The position numbers were made by a program, and so were the translations under genes. From IMG/VR virus record IMGVR_UViG_3300025697_003353, positions 1-22,668 of that record: 22,668 nucleotides of DNA; one strand, 5' to 3'. The DNA is from a virus. Positions within the stretch are counted from its first letter, which is position 1, and each line of letters starts with the position of its first letter. The notes beneath the pieces are model-generated. The model was not told the DNA's origin. It made no database searches and worked only from the letters and a program-made list of their open reading frames with translations. This document shows, in pieces, positions 1-7,298 of the stretch.

Positions 1-954
1 GGAGGTGTCAGTATAAATGCAATTAATTTCAGAACTTTTGGAGGTTCTCATTGGGAAGCTTTTGTATCCGCAGTATCTAGCGAAGTAGTAGCATACACAG
101 ATTTGTATCCTGGTAATGATGCTATATATAGTCTTGGAACTTCTAGTTACAGATGGTTGTATGTATATGCAGGTTCTGGTAGGTTCGGAGATATATATTT
201 ACGTTCAGTAGCTGGAGCAACTGATTGGAAAGCTATTAGTTCTCTTAATTCAGGAGAAATTAATCTTTATGGTAATGTTTATCCTTCTGTTGATGATTCT
301 AAATGGTTAGGAAATACTTCACACAGATGGGCTCGTATATGGGGAGTTGGTGGATACTTCGGTGCAGCTGATTCTCATGTACTCTGTTACAGAGGTTCAT
401 CGTCCCAAGCAGTTATTCAAGCAACTGGCAACAGTGCAAGTGTAGGTTTAGTTCTTCAAACAAAAAATGCAATGCCAATCACATTAAATGATATAGCTGT
501 ATTAGCAGGAGGTGCGCAAACAAATTTAGGTATATATATCGGTTTATTTGCAGCTAATCAATTATTAGATGATTCTACTCACGGAACAGGGTCGACAACT
601 CTTTACATCGGCGACGAAACTATAGACACGACAGCTTCCGACAGAAGAATGAAAAAGAATATAGTGGATTCCTCTGTTGATACATTTAAAATACTAGACA
701 AGATGCGTATAGTAGATTTCGAATGGAAGTCTGGAAGGACTGGAAAATATACCGGACTTATAGCTCAGGAAGTTGATGAATATCTTCCTCAGGTTGTAAA
801 GAAGCCGAGTAATCCTGAAGAGATTGGTTGGGCTGTAGAGTATCATCATCTCGTCCCGTATCTCATCCTCGCTTTAAAGAAGCTTGATGAGAGAGTCAAA
901 GAATTAGAGTTCATCGCTCAGAAGAGCAATGATAAAACCGAAATTGAGGTGTAA
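1..954 (+). CDS. Tail fibre/spike protein, C-terminal part, with S74 chaperone domain (5' partial)
   Basis: The reading frame is open from base 1, so the gene starts outside the window and 317 residues are visible. Two copies of a loose repeat (YP..D....LG..S.RW, near residues 36-55 and 93-113) are typical of trimeric tail fibres that display host-binding surfaces. From Ser213 (in ASDRRMKKN) the sequence matches the S74 intramolecular chaperone: the SDRR/K start, LDKMRIVDFEWK, TGLIAQEV and a C-terminal helix (LILALKKLDERVKELE). In this family the chaperone drives trimer folding and then cuts itself off just before the Ser of the SD dyad, so about 105 residues would be released here. The next gene's ribosome site (GAGGTG) lies in the last codons. 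A structural tail role is secure; the receptor is unknown. Confidence 0.88.
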   Translation, partial: GGVSINAINFRTFGGSHWEAFVSAVSSEVVAYTDLYPGNDAIYSLGTSSYRWLYVYAGSGRFGDIYLRSVAGATDWKAISSLNSGEINLYGNVYPSVDDSKWLGNTSHRWARIWGVGGYFGAADSHVLCYRGSSSQAVIQATGNSASVGLVLQTKNAMPITLNDIAVLAGGAQTNLGIYIGLFAANQLLDDSTHGTGSTTLYIGDETIDTTASDRRMKKNIVDSSVDTFKILDKMRIVDFEWKSGRTGKYTGLIAQEVDEYLPQVVKKPSNPEEIGWAVEYHHLVPYLILALKKLDERVKELEFIAQKSNDKTEIEV

Positions 955-957
955 GTT

Positions 958-1149
958 ATGGAAAGACAAATAACAAAAAATGAAGACGGAACTTTCAAAG
1001 TAGTTGAGAGCAACGTAGTTGAGAGTGTAACCAGGGAGAATCTTGGTGTATTCAGAGACAAGTTGAAGGAAGACATTACTCGACTTGAAAAGAATGCTGA
1101 AGACCTAAAGAAACAACTCTTAGAAGTTGAAGGATTTCTAAAGGCTTAG
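958..1149 (+). CDS. Small coiled-coil protein following the tail fibre
   Basis: This 63-residue protein starts with ATG six bases after GAGGTG, which lies inside the end of the fibre gene, so translation is probably coupled. Residues 28-60 are rich in Lys, Glu and Leu in heptad-like spacing (LKEDITRLEKNAEDLKKQLLEVE) and should form a coiled coil. The N-terminal part is short and polar. Small coiled-coil proteins next to fibres are common in tailed viruses as fibre partners or assembly helpers, but no family is recognised, so any specific role is inference. Confidence 0.75.
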   Translation: MERQITKNEDGTFKVVESNVVESVTRENLGVFRDKLKEDITRLEKNAEDLKKQLLEVEGFLKA

Positions 1150-1157
1150 GTGTGTTT

Positions 1158-2642
1158 ATGATTGCGGATTGGATAAGAAATTATTGGAATGCCTTTACTG
1201 GTATGGATATCTTGGAAGATGAGAATTCTCTTCTTCTATCCAAAGTTAAGGCGCAGGATGATTTACTTTATCAAGTTGATAAGGCAAAACTCGAACTTGC
1301 AAAGGACAAGATTGAACTCCAAAAGAAATTGGATGCACAAATCATTGTCTCCAATGTCTTGAACGTCCGCATATCAGAACGAAACTCTAGTATAGAAAGC
1401 CTGAAGACTGAATTAGCAATGCATGGTGTAGAAATTCCTACATCAAATCCTTCTTTTTTATCAAAAGGTTTGTGCTATCAGCCGAACGTTCAAGTAGAAG
1501 GAGAGGATATCAGAATTACAAATCCACCAGATATCTATTCAAGAAGCGATCTTCTTTACAGAGAGCTTAGAGTTGATTCCATAAAGAGCCTTCCCAAATA
1601 TGAGAAGCTTTCAAAGATTTGGAATTATGTAATCAAAGCAATAGAATACAAGTACGATGCAGTAGATAATTGGCAGTATCATCCTATTACTATCCTCAGA
1701 AAATTTGGAGATTGTTTGCCAGAGGATACATTTTTGACAACTTCGGATGGAAATTTATTTGAGATTAAAGATTCAAAATGTGGCATGGAAATAATTGGTT
1801 TGAATGGAGAGCCTACAAAAATCCTGAACGTTTGGAATAAAGGAACTCTATCAACAAAAAGATTTTCTCTGTCAAATAAATCCGTTTTAGAATGTACCTC
1901 GAATCATAAAGTTTTTGTAGTGACTCCTCTCGGAGATATACGAGAGATACTTGCAAGTGAATTAAAAGTTGGGGATGAATTGCTTTCCATAAACAAATTA
2001 AAGTTAAAAAAAGGTTTAACAACTCGTAATAGTATATATCCGATTACAGTAGAAAAAATAGAGGAGGGTAGAAGTGTAATCTGCTACGATATAGAAACTG
2101 AAAATAATGGGATATACCTTCCAGAATCAGATATAATAGTACATAACTGCGAAGATGGAACTATTCTATTCCTTGATGCTTGTAGAATGTGTGGGATTCC
2201 TGCTGATAAAGTTTTCAACACAATAGGGAATACAAGTTTCGGTTATCATTCATATCCTATTGTTTGGATGGACGTTGAAGATTTAGTAGGAACTGCAAGT
2301 GAAGGACAGGGAAAAGGCTGGTACATTTATGAAACTACATTAGATTTTCTTCCGACTTCCCCGAAGAAATTGAAGGGAAGTAACTATTGGTGTGAAGGCG
2401 GCCTGCAGAACTGGAAATATTTTGGAGTTGTAAGGACTCTTAATTATTCAACATTCAACGGAGTAAGAATGCCTGCACCTGCGGGAGATATTAGGAATAA
2501 AAAGATTGACAATTCAGAGAGAAAAAGAAATGCTATCATAAAATACTGGAGGGATTCACATGGCAAGAAAAACAAAAAAACAAAATCCACAACAGAAACC
2601 GCAACTAAGAAATCTTCTTCTCGCAAGAGAAAGGGCTTATGA
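1158..2642 (+). CDS. Transglutaminase-like cysteine peptidase-fold protein interrupted by an intein
   Basis: Residue numbers count from an alternative GTG at 1152; ATG 1158 is preferred because AGGTG sits five bases before it. Order: a coiled coil at about 25-95; the first half of a transglutaminase-like domain; a 145-residue intein (188-332); the rest of the domain; and a Lys/Arg-rich tail (about 465-496). Joining the flanks gives KFGD-CEDGTILF, the usual transglutaminase-core nucleophile site (Cys333), then LDACRMCGIP, a His in FGYHSYP (His366) and an acidic site in YIYETTLD. The fold is used by peptidases and amidases, including pseudomurein endoisopeptidases of methanogen viruses. In this tail module it could be a virion wall-cutting or maturation enzyme, which is inference. 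The last 83 bases overlap the next gene. Confidence 0.82.
   Translation: MIADWIRNYWNAFTGMDILEDENSLLLSKVKAQDDLLYQVDKAKLELAKDKIELQKKLDAQIIVSNVLNVRISERNSSIESLKTELAMHGVEIPTSNPSFLSKGLCYQPNVQVEGEDIRITNPPDIYSRSDLLYRELRVDSIKSLPKYEKLSKIWNYVIKAIEYKYDAVDNWQYHPITILRKFGDCLPEDTFLTTSDGNLFEIKDSKCGMEIIGLNGEPTKILNVWNKGTLSTKRFSLSNKSVLECTSNHKVFVVTPLGDIREILASELKVGDELLSINKLKLKKGLTTRNSIYPITVEKIEEGRSVICYDIETENNGIYLPESDIIVHNCEDGTILFLDACRMCGIPADKVFNTIGNTSFGYHSYPIVWMDVEDLVGTASEGQGKGWYIYETTLDFLPTSPKKLKGSNYWCEGGLQNWKYFGVVRTLNYSTFNGVRMPAPAGDIRNKKIDNSERKRNAIIKYWRDSHGKKNKKTKSTTETATKKSSSRKRKGL
1713..2147 (+). other. Mini-intein (145 residues) in the transglutaminase-like gene
   Basis: The insert begins with Cys (CLPEDTFLTT, block A), has a TxxH-type block B (ECTSNHKVFV), a block F-like stretch (CYDIETENNGIYL) and ends VHN directly before a Cys (block G plus the +1 residue). 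At 145 residues there is no room for a homing endonuclease, so this is a splicing-only mini-intein. Splicing would join GD to CEDGT. The +1 Cys is also the predicted catalytic Cys of the host domain. The boundaries are set by the Cys1 codon (1713-1715) and the terminal Asn codon (2145-2147). Confidence 0.93.
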
Positions 2643-2949
2643 TTTTGAAGTTGAGATGGAACGTCTGAACTTTGAAGTTGGGAAGTTCATGCTATCTTTC
2701 GGTTCTGCTACACAGATAATCTGTCCTGATGAGGATCAGATGCTCTTGCATGCTAGAGAATATGATGCACGAACTAATTACATTACAAGGTCAGTTGTTT
2801 TACTCCCATTTGTAAAGATTCCTATTGAAACAAAGAGAAATGTAATCAAGTCAGTTCTGTTCAAGGAAGTGAATACAATTAGCGGAAACACAACATACCA
2901 GTTCATGAAGGACGCAAATACGATAGTAAGACTTACGATATCATCGTGA
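2560..2949 (+). CDS. Unknown protein in the tail module
   Basis: A 129-residue protein of no recognised family. The ATG at 2560 is supported by GGAGG seven bases upstream, inside the previous gene, so the first 27 codons overlap that gene in another frame. Both products are Lys-rich across the overlap. The body (MERLNFEVGKFMLSFG...) looks globular with mixed helix and strand, with no signal peptide, membrane segment or metal motif. The next gene's ribosome site follows its stop directly. A small virion or tail-assembly protein is plausible from location only. Confidence 0.75.
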   Translation: MARKTKKQNPQQKPQLRNLLLARERAYDFEVEMERLNFEVGKFMLSFGSATQIICPDEDQMLLHAREYDARTNYITRSVVLLPFVKIPIETKRNVIKSVLFKEVNTISGNTTYQFMKDANTIVRLTISS

Positions 2950-2969
2950 GAAAACAAGGAGGAGATAAT

Positions 2970-3206
2970 ATGAATCCGGTTGAAGAATATTTTAGTAAAC
3001 ACAAAGCGCAACTGTGGCTTTTCAAACATGCAGTAGTTGTATTTACCCCACTTATTGCAGCAGCATCGATTGAATACCTAGAAGGTTCAGATATTGCAGT
3101 CAAAGGAACAATTATTGTAGCCTTGACAGCATTGAATCTTGGTGTTTCAAAACTTAACCCAGATAAAGTTTGGGAAGGTGTAGGTGCAAAGAAAAAGAAA
3201 AGATAA
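2970..3206 (+). CDS. Small two-helix membrane protein, holin-like
   Basis: The ATG at 2970 is chosen because AAGGAGGA lies about seven bases upstream; a longer frame from 2946 would include that site. The 78-residue product has two hydrophobic stretches, roughly residues 17-36 (LFKHAVVVFTPLIAAASI) and 43-60 (AVKGTIIVALTALNLGV), with a short acidic loop between, a charged N-terminus and a Lys-rich C-terminus (GAKKKKR). Size, topology and place at the end of the tail module fit a holin or virion membrane protein, but holins share no sequence signature. The gene ends one base from the stop of a convergent gene. Confidence 0.72.
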   Translation: MNPVEEYFSKHKAQLWLFKHAVVVFTPLIAAASIEYLEGSDIAVKGTIIVALTALNLGVSKLNPDKVWEGVGAKKKKR

Positions 3207-3207
3207 A

Positions 3208-3582
3208 CTACGGTAGGCGGATTAGCTCCATAGCTGTTCGTCTTCCATCCTTTGTTTTAATAGCAAAGAAGCAATTCATCCCCATAAGACAGTACCTCTT
3301 TGCCCAATCGCGATACTTCTCTCCTTTTTTCCCGTAAGTATCTGATTTGTTGCATTTACACTGAACATAAATCCAAGAAAGAGTTCCGTCAATGTTGGCG
3401 CGAGTGGCGCAAATGTCCCAAACGTTAAAGATATCTACATTCTTTCTGATGTAGATCATCTTTCCTTTTATCCTCAAAATCTTCGTAGATAGGATAGCTT
3501 TCTGCTGAATAAAGTAGCCTGCTTCAATCAGTTTCTTCTCCACGAAGTTCTCGAAGTCCCTTCCTTTTGATGTTGTGCTCAT
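3208..3582 (-). CDS. PD-(D/E)XK nuclease, Mrr/Holliday-resolvase-like
   Basis: A 124-residue protein with the core of a PD-(D/E)XK nuclease: GRDFENFVEKKLIEAGY (Glu11), VWDICAT (Asp56) and WIYVQCKCNK (Gln74 and Lys76). The Q-x-K in place of E-x-K is known from Mrr-type members. The short length fits a resolvase-like or Vsr-like single-domain enzyme acting on branched or modified DNA rather than a restriction enzyme. The ATG directly abuts the TGA of a 15-codon ORF, so translation is probably coupled. It is the last gene of the leftward array and meets the rightward tail genes tail to tail. Whether it acts in recombination, packaging or host DNA breakdown cannot be told. Confidence 0.72.
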   Translation of the reverse strand: MSTTSKGRDFENFVEKKLIEAGYFIQQKAILSTKILRIKGKMIYIRKNVDIFNVWDICATRANIDGTLSWIYVQCKCNKSDTYGKKGEKYRDWAKRYCLMGMNCFFAIKTKDGRRTAMELIRLP

Positions 3583-3630
3583 TCAGACACCACGTTCTAT
3601 TTTTTCTTCTGATTGTACTTCAAATTTCAT
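3583..3630 (-). CDS. Tiny 15-codon ORF (leader or microprotein) coupled to the nuclease gene
   Basis: ATG is preceded by a near-perfect ribosome site (GAGGAGGT, six bases away) and the ORF encodes MKFEVQSEEKIERGV. Its stop touches the nuclease ATG (TGAATG), and its start overlaps the stop of the 31-codon ORF upstream (ATGA). Such tight links on both sides suggest real translation, either of a microprotein or of a leader that delivers ribosomes to the nuclease gene, which has only a weak site of its own. Confidence 0.5.
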   Translation of the reverse strand: MKFEVQSEEKIERGV

Positions 3631-3722
3631 GATTTACCTCCTCTGTTAGACTGCAATAGTTTTATTGCTTCTGTGAGTGTCACATCATCTGCATCTTGAA
3701 ATCCTTGTATTAGTATTTTCAT
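3627..3722 (-). CDS. Small 31-residue protein, unknown
   Basis: The ORF starts at ATG 3722 with GGTGAT five to ten bases upstream and encodes MKILIQGFQDADDVTLTEAI followed by KLLQSNRGGKS. Its C-terminal codons (RGGKS) contain the ribosome site of the next ORF and its stop overlaps that start as ATGA. The predicted strand-then-helix pattern looks like a real small protein and not random sequence, but no family is recognised. Confidence 0.55.
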   Translation of the reverse strand: MKILIQGFQDADDVTLTEAIKLLQSNRGGKS

Positions 3723-3735
3723 AATTTATCACCAT

Positions 3736-3763
3736 AAAAAAGGGTCAGAGGACAAAAGCCTCT
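3736..3763 (-). terminator. Weak hairpin plus T-run downstream of the 3787-4227 gene
   Basis: On the minus strand AGAGG pairs with CCTCT across a 7-base loop, then five bases later comes a run of six T. The stem is only 5 bp, but archaeal termination mainly needs the T-run. It sits in the 64-base gap between two leftward genes, so it may only partly stop transcription. Confidence 0.35.
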
Positions 3764-3786
3764 CCCCCCCAACCTTCTTCTTCCTG

Positions 3787-4227
3787 TCACTTCTTTTCAG
3801 TATCGAGAGCAACTACAGAATAGTTTCCTCTCAAGAGTTCTCCCTTTATTTCCACGACGAAAACTTTACTGGTTAGTAATTTGTTTTCCGCATAGGTTCT
3901 AAAGAGATTTCTCAACTTAGCATTCTTGCAGTTCCAAATCTTCAGACAAGGTTCTCCATCCCAAGAATTCACAACAAACTGCAGCACATATTTCTCCACA
4001 GTTTTTTCTGTCTTCTTTCCATTCTCCCAAACTGGCACAGCTTTCTTTACCATTCTCCCAGTAATACACTTCTGATCCGGGCTGTCTTTGTCTTCCATTG
4101 ATTCTGCCGAGAAGGTCAGCTTGTATTTCATATTGCTTTCAACTTGAAAGAATTTACTGTTCAACTTGTCCGACTTCTCCACTTCATCCCAAGATACGTT
4201 CAGGCTCTTCTGATTTTGTTCTACCAA
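3787..4227 (-). CDS. Possible OB-fold single-strand DNA-binding protein
   Basis: The frame is open to a GTG at 4269, but that would overlap the previous gene by 86 bases. TTG 4227 follows AAGGAG by nine bases and gives 146 residues, so it is preferred, with real doubt. The body reads W.EVE...KLNS.FF.VESN.KYKLTF, then a Lys/Thr-rich central part, a hydrophobic LQFVVNSW and a strand-rich end (KVFVVEIKGELLRGNYSVVALD). This resembles the short beta-rich ssDNA-binding proteins in many viral replication modules, and the MCM-like helicase is two genes upstream. The match rests on general pattern only. A replication accessory protein is the leading guess. Confidence 0.6.
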   Translation of the reverse strand: MVEQNQKSLNVSWDEVEKSDKLNSKFFQVESNMKYKLTFSAESMEDKDSPDQKCITGRMVKKAVPVWENGKKTEKTVEKYVLQFVVNSWDGEPCLKIWNCKNAKLRNLFRTYAENKLLTSKVFVVEIKGELLRGNYSVVALDTEKK

Positions 4228-4498
4228 TTTCTTCAACTCCTTTTTCTTGTCTTTGCGGGGGTGGCGCACTTGCCTTTCGATATATCACATCAACTCCACC
4301 AACCCGGACCATGCTTATATCTGCAAAATCTGGGGAAGCGAGCAATGTTTCAAGATGTTTCTCTACTGGCATCCTGCTTGCACTGACCCGTTTGACCATG
4401 TCTGATACTGAACAGGGCACCTCAAGTACCCTGAGTTCCTTTTCTACTAGGAATTTGATTTCAACACTGCGTTCCATAAGGTTCTGTTTTAGTGTCAT
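4184..4498 (-). CDS. Small winged-helix-like protein
   Basis: A 104-residue protein from ATG 4498 with GGTGAT just upstream. Residues 12-75 are helical and end in a strand pair (VEIKFLVEKELRVL, VSDMVKRVS, VEKHLETLLASPDF, ISMVRVGGVDVIYRKA), the order expected for a winged helix DNA-binding domain. The last 30 residues are Pro/Glu/Lys-rich and overlap the next gene. It follows the MCM-like helicase gene but has its own promoter-like motif at 4527-4540, so it may also be expressed separately. A transcription regulator or replication accessory role is inferred. Confidence 0.65.
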   Translation of the reverse strand: MTLKQNLMERSVEIKFLVEKELRVLEVPCSVSDMVKRVSASRMPVEKHLETLLASPDFADISMVRVGGVDVIYRKASAPPPQRQEKGVEEIGRTKSEEPERILG

Positions 4499-4526
4499 AT
4501 AATCACCGTTGTATATAATAGAGTTA

Positions 4527-4540
4527 TACTTTATAATACC
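4527..4540 (-). promoter_or_regulatory. Promoter-like motif GGTATTATAAAGTA
   Basis: It lies in the 45-base gap between the helicase stop and the next leftward gene. It differs at one position from the motif GGTATTATAAACTA upstream of the first leftward gene (15176-15189). TTATAAA would serve as a TATA box. A start about 26 bases on would leave only about 10 bases of leader. Confidence 0.5.
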
Positions 4541-4543
4541 CTA

Positions 4544-6835
4544 CTATATACTAAAGTCGTGAGTGAAGTAAATCTTGCATGCTCCTGGGCCAATCGCAAT
4601 CGCCGTCTTGAATATCTTCTTCTTGACGAGTTCGTCTGCAATATCTACTGCAGTAATTCCCTTGAGATTAGCAAGCATTACTTCGTCCACACCGCCTCCA
4701 ACTGTTGAAGCTTGGGTTGTCTTCACGAATTCAAAAATCTCTCGTTGTATGGTGCCTAGGTACGAAATTCGCATACTTGGAGACATCTGATTCTCATTTA
4801 AGTTTTCTGACCACGATTTTATTATCCGCCCAAGGATTTCATCACATTCTTTTACGTCATCATCAGTACAGATGAACTTCCCTCGATTTTCTACGACTGA
4901 TTTGTATTTAGCATAGCCATCTATCATTCTGTAGATGTGCATTATCATACGAGAGTCGTATATATCTAGTTCAAGACTTGCAGGGACAACTCCTCTATAC
5001 TTGTCTTGAATGTCTTGCGCGACTTTAATAGGGATGTCTATTGTGAAGGTGTGCATATAGTCTACCATACTTACAAAGTGTGGATCATGTTTTGGGAATG
5101 ATTCTTCCTTCTTGAACTTCATTACACTGCTTTTGTGGTCGTTGATAAATTTGATATGTTCCTCATTGTAAACATACCAGAGAATACGAGACATGAATGC
5201 CACGTTTAGTTTTTCATGCAAATCTACTAGATTTTTGATATGCTCGTAAGGTCTGATGTTTGAACAGAAGCACGTCCACATCTTTGGTTTGGCTTTGATT
5301 ATCCCAAACGCAGAGGAATGTTCTCCCTCAGAATGTTCAAGAACTTTGAGGAGTTGATAGCTTCCTCCGTCAAAATCACTACCGTTTCTTGAAGAAGACT
5401 GGATGATATGGATGAACTCATCCACAAATCCGAATCGCCTGCATTTAATTAGATATCCTTCTTTCGGGATTCCATTTGCAAACGAAGGTACAAGACCCTT
5501 GATAGTTCCTCCATCATTGAGAGGTTGCTTGAACGCAGTGCCCATAGTCTCAAGCATCTTTGTTTTGCCAAGAGCCGGAGGAGACATTAAAGACAGATGT
5601 GTAGGCATCTCTGAAAGTTTCCCAGAGAATGCCCAACTTATCATGAACCTCGAGAACCAATCAGGATGAGGATACATACCGAATAGGCATTTATGCAGAT
5701 GTTCTTTGTTGTAGTCTTTTGCAATTTCCCAGAATTTTTCCTTGCCGATTGTATCGACTGAAGGTTTCTGAGAATGAACGAAGAATACTTTCTGAGTTGT
5801 ATTTATCCTCGCCATGTTTCCTATCTTCATGTAGTCGTAGCAGTTTGCTTCCATTCCATATATTTTACATCCGCTTAAATCTAATTCTTCGGGAGATAAT
5901 AGGATTATTTCCTCAGTCGTATCTGACTGAAATTTATAGACATAAAAAAGAGAGTTGTATCTTACAAACGCAGCGAGTTTCTTACATTCAGTTGGTTTTG
6001 TTTCTCCAAAATACTGGTAGATAAATTTCCCTCCGAGAGTATATACTGTGATGAGAGTTACTGATTTCTTAGCTCCGTCTAGGTTGCTGATAACTTGTCC
6101 ACTAAGACATTGTTCTTTTGATATGATGAATGGCAGAAGGAGTTCGGAAGGGAAAGCGTTTGTGTTTTGATTGAAGTGAATAGGGAGGATAGTTCTGAGT
6201 GCATTTTTTATCTGTTCATAAGATAGATTCAGGTCGGTAGCTATCGAAACGAATGTCTTTCCCTGGTCGCGTAGTTCTTGTAGAGGAGGGAGGAATGCTG
6301 TTTTTATCTCGCTTCCAACTTCGTATTTTACAGATACTCCAGACTCAAGAGTTTTAATTTTCGTAGCTTCAATATAGTTTTCAAGAGGAGATACATCTAT
6401 GGTTGCGCTGAACGATCTTACTTCAGATAAGAGTTCATCGTTGGGTATTTTTCCAACCTTTTCTTCCCAAGTGTTCAGTAGAACTGCGTTCTTTACTCCA
6501 TCTTTGATTAAGCAACTCCGAAGAAGTTCTGTGATATAATTCTGGTTGAATTTTTTCTCAGGACGAGATGTCCCTTTATTCTGTTTTGATAAAATCTCTC
6601 CAATCGTTGTATAAACCTGATCCATTTCTTCTATGATAAAATTTTTGTTTCTAAGAAAAGGTTTGATATGCCGTGGCTCAGCTTTTTTATTCTTCTGTAA
6701 CAGTTCTTCTGCAAGAGTACAAATCTCATCACTTGTGAATTGATGTACTTTTATTTTTCCTTCTAGACGTTCCCTATTAGTAATCTCAGGGAAGTCTGGA
6801 AATCTATTATTCACGCCTCGTACATTTTGTGCCAT
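4544..6835 (-). CDS. MCM-like AAA+ replicative helicase
   Basis: The start at ATG 6835 (763 residues) is chosen over an upstream ATG at 6907 because GGTGAG lies just before it and the previous gene stops at 6840. Numbering from this start: an HTH-like stretch near 195-217; Walker A SPPALGKTK at 418-426; GTIKGLVPSF after it, matching the MCM GxxGLTAA region; Walker B FGFVDEF at 468-474 (MCM has VIDEF); sensor 1 CFCSN at about 522-526; and an arginine-finger SRILW near 549-553 (MCM has SRFD). The end looks like a winged helix (about 700-760), as in MCM. No N-terminal zinc site is obvious. It should unwind viral DNA at the fork as a ring. It differs enough from cellular MCM to be virus-type. Confidence 0.75.
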   Translation of the reverse strand: MAQNVRGVNNRFPDFPEITNRERLEGKIKVHQFTSDEICTLAEELLQKNKKAEPRHIKPFLRNKNFIIEEMDQVYTTIGEILSKQNKGTSRPEKKFNQNYITELLRSCLIKDGVKNAVLLNTWEEKVGKIPNDELLSEVRSFSATIDVSPLENYIEATKIKTLESGVSVKYEVGSEIKTAFLPPLQELRDQGKTFVSIATDLNLSYEQIKNALRTILPIHFNQNTNAFPSELLLPFIISKEQCLSGQVISNLDGAKKSVTLITVYTLGGKFIYQYFGETKPTECKKLAAFVRYNSLFYVYKFQSDTTEEIILLSPEELDLSGCKIYGMEANCYDYMKIGNMARINTTQKVFFVHSQKPSVDTIGKEKFWEIAKDYNKEHLHKCLFGMYPHPDWFSRFMISWAFSGKLSEMPTHLSLMSPPALGKTKMLETMGTAFKQPLNDGGTIKGLVPSFANGIPKEGYLIKCRRFGFVDEFIHIIQSSSRNGSDFDGGSYQLLKVLEHSEGEHSSAFGIIKAKPKMWTCFCSNIRPYEHIKNLVDLHEKLNVAFMSRILWYVYNEEHIKFINDHKSSVMKFKKEESFPKHDPHFVSMVDYMHTFTIDIPIKVAQDIQDKYRGVVPASLELDIYDSRMIMHIYRMIDGYAKYKSVVENRGKFICTDDDVKECDEILGRIIKSWSENLNENQMSPSMRISYLGTIQREIFEFVKTTQASTVGGGVDEVMLANLKGITAVDIADELVKKKIFKTAIAIGPGACKIYFTHDFSI

Positions 6836-6839
6836 AGTC

Positions 6840-7082
6840 TCACCGGTACATTGACATTGATGTGTCCTGTTTCTGTTTCTTTTGTATATGTTGTTGTTGA
6901 TGTTCATCTCTATGGAGTGCAGAGAATTTTATTCTCTCGATTATAAAAACACCCTCCGCAGTAGTAACTTTGTAGGTATCGAATACTCCAAGTAGTGCCC
7001 TCTCACACGCAACAAGTTCAGATGCGCGGACGTTTGACGAAGTTATATTTAACTTTTTAATCTCGTTTTTTTTCTTTGCCAT
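6840..7082 (-). CDS. Unknown small protein upstream of the helicase
   Basis: ATG 7082 (MAKKKNEIKKLN) is preferred over 7139 because GGGGAG lies about eleven bases before it and the longer form would cover much of the AbrB-like gene. The 80-residue product has a Lys-rich start, a central helix (RASELVACERALLGVFDTYK), two likely strands (TTAEGVFIIERIKFSAL) and a Gln/Lys-rich tail. Its last codons carry the helicase ribosome site. It overlaps the previous gene by 26 bases. No family is recognised; co-expression with the helicase is likely. Confidence 0.6.
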   Translation of the reverse strand: MAKKKNEIKKLNITSSNVRASELVACERALLGVFDTYKVTTAEGVFIIERIKFSALHRDEHQQQHIQKKQKQDTSMSMYR

Positions 7083-7248
7083 CTGAATCAACTCCCCAAA
7101 AGACTCCATATTTTCCATGCTTCTTTTTCTTGTCTTCAATTACAACTGTGTCATCTCCAACTTTGATGCCCAGATGTGCCTTTAGGGCTGGGGGAATTCT
7201 CATATAAGTAGTTCCATTATTTTCTATCACGCTTGTTTTAAATTTCAA
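7057..7248 (-). CDS. AbrB/SpoVT-type DNA-binding protein
   Basis: A 63-residue protein with the swapped-hairpin AbrB pattern: KTSVIENNGTTYMRIPPALKAHLGIKVGDDTVVIED. YMRIPPALKAHLGIKVGD is the typical (r)IPkalr..LgikkGD motif. The C-terminal third is Lys-rich. The start codon appears to be TTG at 7248, placed five bases after GGTGATTA; no ATG is available nearby. Such proteins are small dimeric regulators, often autoregulatory or the antitoxin half of a pair. A tandem repeat 18 bases upstream (7266-7287) could be its operator. A second AbrB-like gene lies at 7858-8010. Confidence 0.75.
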   Translation of the reverse strand: MKFKTSVIENNGTTYMRIPPALKAHLGIKVGDDTVVIEDKKKKHGKYGVFWGVDSDGKEKKRD

Positions 7249-7265
7249 TTAATCACCTTCGGATG

Positions 7266-7287
7266 TCCGTAGGTAATCCGTAGGGAA
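7266..7287. repeat. Tandem 11-base repeat, possible operator of the AbrB-like gene
   Basis: TCCGTAGGTAA and TCCGTAGGGAA stand head to tail with one difference, one helical turn apart, just before the ribosome site of the AbrB-like gene. The 11-base palindrome TGTTTAAAACA follows at 7288-7298. Regular one-turn spacing is what a small dimeric regulator would bind. Confidence 0.4.
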
Positions 7288-7298
7288 TGTTTAAAACA

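Noticed and set aside
2565-2590. A-rich run resembling a slippery frameshift site between the transglutaminase-like gene and the next gene
   Set aside because: The A-AAA-AAC heptamer is not in register with the upstream frame, and the downstream gene has its own GGAGG site, so a frameshift is not needed.
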